64,000 bases of DNA from an uncultured Clostridia bacterium (GTDB taxonomy: Bacteria > Bacillota > Clostridia > Lachnospirales > Anaerotignaceae): assembly GCA_910587195.1 (NCBI GenBank), contig CAJUKL010000005.1, positions 1 through 64,000 on the forward strand, read 5' to 3'. Under the pieces are notes generated by a model. That model had not been told where the DNA came from and ran no database searches. It saw only the letters and a program-made list of their open reading frames with translations. Positions 33,991 to 41,133 of the stretch are shown here, piece by piece. The position numbers and the translations under genes were made by a program. The first letter of the stretch is position 1. Every line of letters starts with the position of its first letter.

Positions 33991-35094
33991 ATGAGAAAAA
34001 AATATAATGATGAAACGCTAGAAAAGGTATTTTATTATTATAGTTTAGCAGGGAATCGTATGCTAACTGCTGCACAAGCAGCAGATTGTTTAAACCTTTC
34101 CGAGTCTAGCTTATTTCGTGTGATAGCAGATTATAGAGAAACGATTTCAAGAGAAAAGGAAGAAGAATTGATACAAAAATATCAAAAAGTAGATGTTCAT
34201 AGTGTTTTAGATATAAAGGAAACACCAAAAAATCATTCTAATGAAAAAAGAATTTTGGAGGACATTGCTATTACATTAGCAGAAATTTTAGTTTCTATCA
34301 ATGAATTAAAACAATATATTATAGAAAAAGAAACTTCAAAACAAACAGAAAAGAAAAAAGAACAAGACTTAGAAAAACCTGCATGGGAAGAATTAGAACA
34401 GATAATAGAAAAAGAAGGAGAAGAAGAACTAGAGTTTGAAAAAGAAGAACCTGAAGAAGAAGAACCTGAAGAAGAAGAAAAATTAGAGCCTTTTGAAATA
34501 ATTGGAGAAAAACAAAAAGAACTTACTTTAGAAGAATTAGAAAAAGGGATTCATTTAGAAAAAGAAACAAAAGAAGAATTGCAATCTCAAAAGAAAGAAC
34601 TTTTGCAAAAAGAAAATATTACAAAAAAAGAAGGAAATAAAAAATTAGATAGCACTTCTATGATGTGTATTACACAATTAAACTATATGTGTAAAGAAAT
34701 CAATGATTTAGTATCTTATAGAAGTATGGAAAAAATGTGGACCGATTGGGAAAAAATTTGTAGAGGATATGGAAGTCGTATTAATCCAATTTATCAGAGA
34801 ATTTGGCACCAAATAAACAAAAAAGGAAAAGAAAAAATTACAGAAGATACTATCAAAACAATTTGTGACGCACAAGCAGAACAAATGGAATTGGAATTAA
34901 AAAATGTTTCTTCTAAAGAAACAATTAAAAATATTTCCTATACTTATTATAATTGGATACGGCAAATGTTTGAAATGTGTTATCTTGTACAAGAGCCTAT
35001 GACACAACAAAAAACAAAATTACTATACGTAAATTATCTAACTATATTAAAAAATATAGCAAATCATAGGCTGGAGCAGATAGAACAAAAATAA
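33991..35094 (+). CDS. HTH-like N-terminus plus acidic repeat protein, function unknown
   Basis: A 367-residue cytosolic protein. Residues 1-55 look like a helix-turn-helix: 'LTAAQAADCLNLSESSLFRVI' is a plausible recognition hairpin. Residues 70-215 are strongly Glu/Lys-rich, with an imperfect 'EEEEP' repeat (about 150-165), and probably form a coiled coil or disordered arm. The last 140 residues are aromatic and helical, 'MEKMWTDWEKICRGYGSR' and 'SYTYYNWIRQMFEMCYL'. No family is recognised. AGGGGG precedes the ATG. It shares a bidirectional terminator with the MATE locus and lies inside the pdaB element, so a role in the element is possible but unproven. Confidence 0.65.
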   Translation: MRKKYNDETLEKVFYYYSLAGNRMLTAAQAADCLNLSESSLFRVIADYRETISREKEEELIQKYQKVDVHSVLDIKETPKNHSNEKRILEDIAITLAEILVSINELKQYIIEKETSKQTEKKKEQDLEKPAWEELEQIIEKEGEEELEFEKEEPEEEEPEEEEKLEPFEIIGEKQKELTLEELEKGIHLEKETKEELQSQKKELLQKENITKKEGNKKLDSTSMMCITQLNYMCKEINDLVSYRSMEKMWTDWEKICRGYGSRINPIYQRIWHQINKKGKEKITEDTIKTICDAQAEQMELELKNVSSKETIKNISYTYYNWIRQMFEMCYLVQEPMTQQKTKLLYVNYLTILKNIANHRLEQIEQK

Positions 35095-35134
35095 AAAATG
35101 TTCCTCGCTTTTTAAAAAAGTGAGGAACATTTTG
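35095..35134. terminator. bidirectional terminator between convergent genes
   Basis: AAAATGTTCCTCGCTTTTT pairs with AAAAAGTGAGGAACATTTT (one GU pair). T runs lie on both sides. Confidence 0.85.
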
Positions 35135-35136
35135 AT

Positions 35137-36510
35137 TTAGGAAAGAAATCCTTTTTCATTCCATTTTTTCCATTCATACACAATCAACACCATAGCAAAT
35201 AAAAATGCTAAAATATCTGCTATAGGCGCAGCAAGTAATGCACCATTTAAACCATAGTGAGAGGAAAGAAAAATTGCAAGTGGGATTAAAAATAGTATCT
35301 GTCGAGAAACAGAAATTGCAAGTGCATTAATTGGTTTTCCAATCGCTTGGAAAAAAGAAGCTGTTACTGCTGGAAGTCCATAAACAAAAAATGCCATCAT
35401 ATAAAAACGGTAACAGTAAACAGCAAACAAAATGTATTGTGTTTCTTCATGGTTTACAAATAATCTTGCAATTTGCGCAGGAAATATTTGATAAATTAAC
35501 CACCACGACGTGGAAATTACAAACGCTATAATAATAGCAGTGCTATATGTTTGTTTTACTCTTTGATATTGTTTTGCTCCATAATTAAAACCATTGATGG
35601 GTTGTGTGCCAGAAGATACCCCTACAAACATAGCATGGGCAATTTGATATACTTTCATCATAGTACCATAACAAGAAAGCGCAATATCACTTCCATATAT
35701 AGTAGCAGCACCGTAAATTCGCATCATATTATTCATAACAATTTGTGTGCATGCTGTTGCAATTTGTGTAATAAAACTAGGGATACCCAATGATAGAATC
35801 ATAATAGCTGTATTTATATCTAATAACACAGTATCCTTTTGAAAGGTAATATTTTGAAAATGTGGAATATAACAAATACAAATGATACCAGATACAATTT
35901 GTCCTAATATTGTTGCAATGGCAGCACCTTGCACTCCCATATGAAAATAAAATATAAAAACAGGGTCTAATACAATATTAATCGCAGCACCAATCATCAT
36001 AGCTCTCATGGTATATTGGGGGTTTCCATCAGAACGAATAATTGCAGTAAAAGCTACATTAAATATCATAAATGGTAGACCAAATAATATAATTCTTGTG
36101 TATTGTAAAGCAACTGGTAAAATTGTTTTTGTTGCACCACAGAGTAACAATAATTTTTCTAAAAATAAATTTCCCAATAAGACAACAAGAATACCACAAA
36201 AAATTAAAAGAAAAAAAGCGTTTCCAAAACATTAATTGGCTTTTTGTTGTTCTTTTCTTCCAAGACATAAACTAATTTGTGCGGCACAGCCATCTCCAAT
36301 TAAAAGAGCTAAAGCAGTACAAACAATGGAAAACGGAAAAGAAATATTTGTTGCTGCAATTCCTGTGATTCCTACACCTTGCCCCACAAAAATCTGGTCA
36401 ACAATATTATATAAATAATTGACCATTAACGTGAGTGTAGTCGGAACAGAAAATTTTAAAAGCAATTTGGGAATACTTTCCGTTGCAAGAGGATTTACTT
36501 TTGTTTCCAT
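35137..36510 (-). pseudogene. MATE-family transporter with an in-frame stop codon
   Basis: A 457-codon MATE (multidrug and toxin extrusion) transporter frame broken at codon 93 by TAA (36232-36234). Before it, 'MVNYLYNIVDQIFVGQ' and 'LGRKEQQKAN' are standard MATE N-terminal features. After it the same frame continues 'CFGNAFFLL', then 'RIILFGLPFMIFN', 'IRSDGNPQYTM', 'NPVFIF'-like and 'GVQGAAIATILGQ', with twelve-helix hydrophobicity. One substitution from AAA, CAA or GAA would explain the stop. A restart at the TTG at 36177 is possible but unlikely to give a working transporter. It sits behind an FMN riboswitch, and MATE genes in that setting are proposed flavin-related transporters. A sequencing error must be excluded. 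Confidence 0.82.
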
Positions 36511-36540
36511 AAAAACACTTCCTTTCTTTGCTCTCTGATA

Positions 36541-36573
36541 AAAATAAAAAAAACACCGTTTTTGTACGATGTT
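36541..36573 (-). terminator. attenuator terminator between FMN aptamer and MATE gene
   Basis: On the minus strand AACATCG pairs with CGGTGTT (GU pair) around TACAAAAA, followed by a long T run. It is the expected expression-platform terminator of the riboswitch. Confidence 0.7.
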
Positions 36574-36627
36574 TTTCTATCATAATAAAAAAGAGAAGAA
36601 AAATAATTGATATTAAAACATCATACA

Positions 36628-36740
36628 ATTTTTCTTCTCCCATCCAGACTTTACTGTCGGCTTTGGATTAAACCAAATTCTGCGAAAATTCGCTTGCGGG
36701 CTGCAATATCGCCGGTAGGATTCCCATTTTTGAAGAAAAT
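36628..36740 (-). promoter_or_regulatory. FMN riboswitch (RFN element), apparently degenerate in P2
   Basis: The 113-nt aptamer is closed by ATTTTCTTC (36740-36732) and GAAGAAAAAT. The 3' half is canonical: 'GCCGACAGTAAAGTCTGG' followed by ATGGGAGAAG. The P3/P4 region 'TACCGGCGATATTGCAGCCCGC' is split recognisably. The 5' P2 region, normally GGGGCAGGGTGAAATTCCC-like, reads AAAAATGGGAATCC and lacks the near-invariant CAGGGTG. It should control the MATE gene downstream through the terminator at 36541-36573. Loss of P2 and the nonsense codon suggest that the whole unit is decaying. Confidence 0.85.
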
Positions 36741-36748
36741 ATGTTATA

Positions 36749-36777
36749 ATTATAATATAAGATAAAATATTTGTCAA
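36749..36777 (-). promoter_or_regulatory. SigA promoter of the FMN riboswitch transcript
   Basis: On the minus strand TTGACA (36772-36777), a 17-bp spacer and TATAAT (36749-36754) form a perfect consensus. Transcription would start at the first base of the aptamer. Confidence 0.85.
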
Positions 36778-36801
36778 TTATCGGAGTAGGAGGAGAAAAA
36801 T

Positions 36802-37395
36802 ATGGAATATATCAAAGAAGTATTTGCGCAATATGATAATCAGTGTATTCGAGTATATCAAGCCTATCACCCTATGATTGCGCAAGAAGCTGTTCAATTA
36901 CAAACATTTGGAAAACATTTTAATGTCAATCGTATGACATGGATAAAACCATCTTTTCTTTGGATGATGTACCGTTCAAATTGGGGCACAAAAAAGAATC
37001 AAGAATGTATTCTTGCTTTGGACATTTATCAAACAATGTTTCAAGAATTATTAAAAAAAGCAGTTTTAACCTCACCAGATTCTGCAAGCGGAGACATCTT
37101 AAAATGGAGGAAAACTTTTGGTGAGGCTACAGTATATTGTCAGTGGGACCCTGATAAAAATATCAATGGAAATGCCATCAATCGTGCAGCAATTCAAATC
37201 GGACTAAAAGGAAATTCTTTGAAGGATTTTTTAAATACAGGTATTTGCCGGATAGAAGATATTACTCCGCAAGTGCGAAAATGGAACGAACAAAGGAAAA
37301 ATGGAAAACTAAAAAATTTTCCAACAGAAAAAATATATCCTATTACAGACAATGAAATTAGAAGTAGACTTCATATGAAATTATATCATCAATAA
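36802..37395 (+). CDS. DUF4291 family protein
   Basis: A 197-residue soluble protein of the DUF4291 family. The diagnostic stretch is 'MTWIKPSFLWMMYRSNWG' (about 45-62), preceded by 'RVYQAYHPMIAQEAV' and followed by 'VYCQWDPD' and 'RAAIQIGL'. The family is widespread in bacteria and fungi but has no settled biochemical role. A GGAGGAG ribosome binding site precedes the ATG. Its promoter would overlap and diverge from that of the FMN riboswitch (TTGAAG at 36730, TAATAT at 36753). It is the first of two genes between the MATE locus and attR. Confidence 0.85.
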   Translation: MEYIKEVFAQYDNQCIRVYQAYHPMIAQEAVQLQTFGKHFNVNRMTWIKPSFLWMMYRSNWGTKKNQECILALDIYQTMFQELLKKAVLTSPDSASGDILKWRKTFGEATVYCQWDPDKNINGNAINRAAIQIGLKGNSLKDFLNTGICRIEDITPQVRKWNEQRKNGKLKNFPTEKIYPITDNEIRSRLHMKLYHQ

Positions 37396-37414
37396 TTAGT
37401 AGGAGGTTTTTTCT

Positions 37415-37729
37415 TTGGAAGATGAAAAATTTAAACTATTTGAAAATTGGTATTTAAAGAGAAAAACAGAATGGATAAAAAAGGGTATTTTTGTTGAAAG
37501 TTCCATGTTAGTATTAGATGAATGGAGGCATCAGTATTGGATAAAGATTTATTCTCAAAATGGATTAGGAAATATTATCTTATATGAGTCAAATCATTAT
37601 TATTGGGTTGATTTTGAAGCTGGAAATGTTATTTGTGACAGAATATTTTGTAAAGGAAATATTCCTTTTGATAATGAAAATAGTATTGTTTTCTATGAAA
37701 AAGAATTAATAGAATATATGATTATATAA
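37415..37729 (+). CDS. small protein of unknown function next to attR
   Basis: A 104-residue acidic, aromatic-rich soluble protein: 'FENWYLKRKTEWIKKGIF' at the N-terminus, then alternating strands ('YWIKIYS', 'YYWVDFEAGNVICD'). The look is that of small alpha/beta immunity-type or unknown proteins, and no family is recognised. The TTG at 37415 has AGGAGG eight bases upstream, so the start is well supported. It ends 28 bp before the attR core. By position it is a candidate recombination directionality factor for the serine recombinase, but sequence gives no direct support. Confidence 0.65.
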   Translation: MEDEKFKLFENWYLKRKTEWIKKGIFVESSMLVLDEWRHQYWIKIYSQNGLGNIILYESNHYYWVDFEAGNVICDRIFCKGNIPFDNENSIVFYEKELIEYMII

Positions 37730-37756
37730 TTTTTATGTACTTATTGATATGCACAC

Positions 37757-37768
37757 TGGGGTGCAGAT
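37757..37768 (+). repeat. attR core of the pdaB element
   Basis: TGGGGTGCAGAT, a direct copy of the attL core (one mismatch). Here it encodes W-G-A-D, exactly the PdaB-family residues that follow FDAA. Confidence 0.8.
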
Positions 37769-38344
37769 GATACGGATGAACTTTTAAGAATATTAGATGA
37801 AAATGATGTAAAAACAACCTTTTTTATGTGTGGCTATTGGGTAGACGATTATCCAGAAGAAGTAAAAAAAATTGCAGAAGCAGGGCATGATTTAGGAAAT
37901 CATTCCGCAACACATCCACACATGAGTCAGTTAACAAAAGAACAGATTAAAGAAGAACTACAAACAGCACATCAAAAAGTTAAGACATTAACAGGTGTAG
38001 ATATGGAATTGTTCCGCCCACCTTTTGGTGAGTATGATAACAAAACAATCGAAGCAGCAGAAGAAACAGGATATTATACCATACAATGGGATGTGGATAG
38101 TTTAGACTGGAAAGAATTAGGTGCCGAACATGAAATAAACCAAGTATTAAACCATAAACATTTAGGAAATGGTTCTATTATTTTGTTCCATAATGATGCA
38201 AAATATACACCTAAAGTTTTAGATAGTATTATCAAAGGGCTAAAAGAAAAAGGATACGAAATTGTACCCATTTCTGAAATAATTATCAGAGATAATTATG
38301 AAATGGATCATGAAGGTAGACAAAAAATAAAATCTACAAATTAA
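37757..38344 (+). CDS. pdaB: pdaB 3' half (NodB catalytic domain, lacks start codon)
   Basis: The frame is open from TGG at 37757 to the stop at 38344. It encodes the rest of the polysaccharide deacetylase: 'GADDTDELLRIL', then the metal-binding 'GNHSATHPHM' (motif 2), 'RPPFGEYD' (motif 3), 'WDVDSLDW' (motif 4) and 'IILFHND' (motif 5). Read alone it has no ribosome binding site and would start only at the internal ATG at 37826, without motif 1. Fused in frame to codons 1-66 at 25801-25998 it makes a 260-residue protein, the usual PdaB length. The 194 codons carry no stop or frameshift, which argues for continued selection. Confidence 0.88.
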   Translation, partial: WGADDTDELLRILDENDVKTTFFMCGYWVDDYPEEVKKIAEAGHDLGNHSATHPHMSQLTKEQIKEELQTAHQKVKTLTGVDMELFRPPFGEYDNKTIEAAEETGYYTIQWDVDSLDWKELGAEHEINQVLNHKHLGNGSIILFHNDAKYTPKVLDSIIKGLKEKGYEIVPISEIIIRDNYEMDHEGRQKIKSTN

Positions 38345-38356
38345 TATTGCTTTCTA

Positions 38357-38396
38357 CTTGTAAAATAAATACAATAAAAGTAATTATTTTTACAAG
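38357..38396. repeat. inverted repeat between pdaB and the GGT gene
   Basis: CTTGTAAAATAA and TTATTTTTACAAG are complementary apart from one extra T and flank a 15-nt loop. The second arm abuts the GGGAGAGG ribosome binding site of the next gene. Confidence 0.5.
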
Positions 38397-38409
38397 GGAG
38401 AGGTTAAAA

Positions 38410-40014
38410 TTGAATTTTAACAGTCAAAAATATACTTATGCATCTAAAAGAAAAGTAGTATATGGCAAAAAAGGTATGGTTTGTACTTCACAGCCTTTAG
38501 CTGCACAAGCGGGATTGGATATTTTAAAAAAAGGGGGAAATGCAATTGATGCAGCTATTGCAACTGCTGCTTGTTTAACAGTAGTAGAACCTACTTCTAA
38601 TGGCTTAGGTAGTGATGCTTTTGCATTGATATGGAAAGAAGGAAAACTTTTAGGACTAAATGCAAGTGGTATGTCTCCAAAAGAAATTACAGTAGAAAAA
38701 GTGAAAAAACAAGGGTATAAAAAAATGCCATTATTAGGTTGGATTCCTGTTACAGTGCCTGGTGCAGTAGGAGCATGGGCAGAACTTTCCCAAAAACATG
38801 GAAATTTACCTTTTGAAACTTTATTACAACCTGCGATTTCTTATGCAAAAGAAGGTTTTCCTGTTACACCAACTATTGCAAGACTTTGGGAAAAATCTTT
38901 CGAACATTATAAAAAAGAATGTACAGAAAATATATTTGAGGAATGGTTTCGTATTTTTGCTCCGAAAGGGAGAGCACCTTTTGCGGGAGAAGTATGGAAT
39001 TCTCCTTATCATGCTAAAACACTAGATGAACTTGCACAAACAAAATGTGTTTCTTTTTATAAAGGAGCATTAGCTGATAAAATGGATTTGTTTTCAAAAC
39101 AAACAGGGGGATATTTAAGAAAAGAAGATTTAAAAAATTATTCTCCAGAATGGGTAAACCCCATTTCTATCAACTATAGAGGCTATGACGTTTGGGAGAT
39201 ACCACCAAATGGACATGGTATTGTAGCATTAATGGCACTTAATATTATGAATGGTTTTAACATAAATGTAAAATGTGCTGAAACATATCACAAACAAATA
39301 GAAGCTATGAAACTAGCTTTTGAAGATGGAAAAAGATATATCAGTGATAAACGTTTTATGAAAGTGACAACAGAACAATTACTTTCTCAAGAGTATGCGA
39401 ACAAAAGGCGACAAGAAATTAGTGATAAAGCAATTTTACCAAAACATGGAAACCCTTATTGTGGAGGTACTGTATACCTTTGCACGGCTGATGAAAAAGG
39501 AAATATGGTTTCTTATATCCAAAGTAATTATGAAGGGTTTGGTTCTGGCATTGTTATTCCAGATACAGGCATTGCACTCCATGATAGAGGCGCTAATTTT
39601 TCATTAGATGAAACAATGGAAAATTGTATTGCTCCTTGTAAAAAACCTTATCATACCATTATTCCTGGTTTTTTAACAAAACAGGGAAATGCTATTGGAC
39701 CATTTGGTGTAATGGGTGGTTTTATGCAGCCACAAGGTCATATGCAAACTATTATGAACTTAATTGATTTCTATATGAATCCACAAGAAGCATTAGATGC
39801 ACCTAGATGGCAATGGGTAGGGGAGAAAAAAATATTAGTAGAAAGAGAATTTCCTTATGCTATTACAGAAGAATTGGTACGAAAAGGACATAATATCTCT
39901 GTTGAAGCAGAGTCTATTGACTTTGGTAGAGGACAAATGATATTACGGCAACAAAATGGGGTTTTTGCTGGTGCAACAGAACCAAGAGCAGATGGAATGG
40001 TTGCAGTTTGGTAA
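38410..40014 (+). CDS. gamma-glutamyltransferase (YwrD-like)
   Basis: A 534-residue N-terminal-nucleophile hydrolase of the gamma-glutamyltransferase family. 'GGNAIDAAIATAACLTVVEPTSNGLG' matches the large-subunit start in short blocks, and 'CGGTVYLCTADEKGN' supplies the autoprocessing and nucleophile Thr (about T354). 'QSNYEGFGSGIV' and 'GGFMQPQGHMQT' complete the active-site region. No signal peptide is visible, unlike secreted GGTs, so a cytosolic YwrD-type enzyme is likely. The substrate could be glutathione-like or other gamma-glutamyl compounds. The TTG at 38410 follows GGGAGAGG by six bases; the longer frame from 38347 lacks a ribosome binding site. Confidence 0.9.
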   Translation: MNFNSQKYTYASKRKVVYGKKGMVCTSQPLAAQAGLDILKKGGNAIDAAIATAACLTVVEPTSNGLGSDAFALIWKEGKLLGLNASGMSPKEITVEKVKKQGYKKMPLLGWIPVTVPGAVGAWAELSQKHGNLPFETLLQPAISYAKEGFPVTPTIARLWEKSFEHYKKECTENIFEEWFRIFAPKGRAPFAGEVWNSPYHAKTLDELAQTKCVSFYKGALADKMDLFSKQTGGYLRKEDLKNYSPEWVNPISINYRGYDVWEIPPNGHGIVALMALNIMNGFNINVKCAETYHKQIEAMKLAFEDGKRYISDKRFMKVTTEQLLSQEYANKRRQEISDKAILPKHGNPYCGGTVYLCTADEKGNMVSYIQSNYEGFGSGIVIPDTGIALHDRGANFSLDETMENCIAPCKKPYHTIIPGFLTKQGNAIGPFGVMGGFMQPQGHMQTIMNLIDFYMNPQEALDAPRWQWVGEKKILVEREFPYAITEELVRKGHNISVEAESIDFGRGQMILRQQNGVFAGATEPRADGMVAVW

Positions 40015-40049
40015 AAATTTGTGAAAGAATTGGTAAAGGTAATCATATA

Positions 40050-40078
40050 CATATGGTATAGGAGGTGTATACCATATG
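40050..40078 (+). promoter_or_regulatory. hairpin enclosing the Shine-Dalgarno and start codon
   Basis: CATATGGTAT (40050-40059) and ATACCATATG (40069-40078) are perfectly complementary. The 9-nt loop AGGAGGTGT is the Shine-Dalgarno, and the last three bases of the stem are the start codon of the next gene. This suggests translational control by RNA folding. Confidence 0.65.
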
Positions 40079-41101
40079 ATTGGATTACTAAAAAAATGGG
40101 GAATAGTTATTTGTGTTGCTTTTATTGTATTAGGAATTTTTACTGTAAAGACATATGGCGTTGCAGAAAAAATTACAACAGATATGCTACAAGACCCAAA
40201 CAGTGAAAAAAATAAAGAAAATATTTCTCGTATTGTATTAGAGGACACAGGTAGGAATGCAGTTTTTTCTCCAGAAGAAACTGTAGAAATCACCATATAT
40301 CAAGGGGATTTATTAGGAAATGGGCAGGAACAAGCGGTCATCGCATTATCTTTTGGATTAAAAAATACAGATTTAGCAGTTTATACAAAAGATAAAGAAG
40401 GAGATGGTTATACATATGTTAGTGATGTTGGAGAATTTTTTGATGTAAAAGATGTTTTCTTTTTACCATTAAGTAGTGATGGCACTAATATTATGATTGT
40501 AAGAGAATATGCAAATCAAAATATTGGTGCCTATGAACGTTCTTCTTTTTTAAAAGGATATATATGGGATGATAAAAACGAAACCTTTCAAAATGTTTTA
40601 AATATACCAGAAGGAATTGAAGTAACATGGAATGGCAGTTGGGACACATCTGGAGAAGAACGTTGGCAAAAAATTGAGGAACGTTCAGAATTTGCAGATG
40701 GAAAAACAGATAATGATAATCCTACACTTAACTTAACACAATATCAAGCATATAGAATTTCAGATAGTACAGACAAAGATAATATTCCTGATGAAAGTAC
40801 ATTTCATACTGCTAAAAATCGTGTAGTAAATCAAACCTATTATTGGGATGATAATTGGAGAAGATTTATACTTTCTGAAAAAAAAGATAAGGCAAGCGGA
40901 GAAAAAGTTGCTATCATAGAAGATTATTCTGCTTCTCCTTATGTGCTGGTGGAAGAATATAACAATATGGCAAATAATGTTGCAATTCAAAGACAAAATG
41001 GTACAATAGAAATTGTACCAAGTAATACTCTTTGGGAATTAGATGGTACAGAGGCAAAAAGTACATTTTTTGTATATGAATCCGTAAAAGGAGAGCAATG
41101 A
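40076..41101 (+). CDS. membrane-anchored protein of unknown function, paralogue of the 17.7-18.6 kb protein
   Basis: A 341-residue protein with an N-terminal signal anchor (about 8-30, 'WGIVICVAFIVLGIF') and an extracytoplasmic domain. Residues 145-310 are homologous to the 293-residue product at 17744-18625, sharing 'FLKGYIW', a W-rich 'WNGSW' segment, 'IPDESTF', 'WDDNWRRFIL' and 'ASGEKVAII' in order. The extra N-terminal part contains 'GDLLGNGQEQAVIAL', like an FG-GAP or VCBS repeat strand. The function is unknown. AGGAGG lies in a hairpin loop before the ATG. The radical SAM gene overlaps its stop, so the two are co-transcribed. Confidence 0.8.
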   Translation: MIGLLKKWGIVICVAFIVLGIFTVKTYGVAEKITTDMLQDPNSEKNKENISRIVLEDTGRNAVFSPEETVEITIYQGDLLGNGQEQAVIALSFGLKNTDLAVYTKDKEGDGYTYVSDVGEFFDVKDVFFLPLSSDGTNIMIVREYANQNIGAYERSSFLKGYIWDDKNETFQNVLNIPEGIEVTWNGSWDTSGEERWQKIEERSEFADGKTDNDNPTLNLTQYQAYRISDSTDKDNIPDESTFHTAKNRVVNQTYYWDDNWRRFILSEKKDKASGEKVAIIEDYSASPYVLVEEYNNMANNVAIQRQNGTIEIVPSNTLWELDGTEAKSTFFVYESVKGEQ

Positions 41102-41133
41102 ATTTCTTTTATGGAAAAGAAAGGAATATGATT

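Larger units (their letters stand above)
25996..37768 (+). mobile_element. skin-like intervening element splitting pdaB (attL-recombinase-core genes-attR)
   Basis: The 11,761-bp interval is bounded by direct copies of TGGG(A/G)TGCAGAT at 25996-26007 (attL) and 37757-37768 (attR), 11 of 12 bases identical. Joining TGG at 25996 to GGT at 37760 restores an open frame of 260 codons, 'FDAAW' + 'GADDTDELL', the family consensus. A large serine recombinase starts 23 bp inside attL, as in sigK skin elements. The content is unusual: recombinase, PHP phosphatase, YerC, PcrA, LigA, a stalk-domain protein, an acidic HTH protein, a broken MATE gene with an FMN riboswitch, a DUF4291 protein and a small unknown protein. 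No phage structural genes are seen. Excision is inferred, not shown. Confidence 0.82.
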
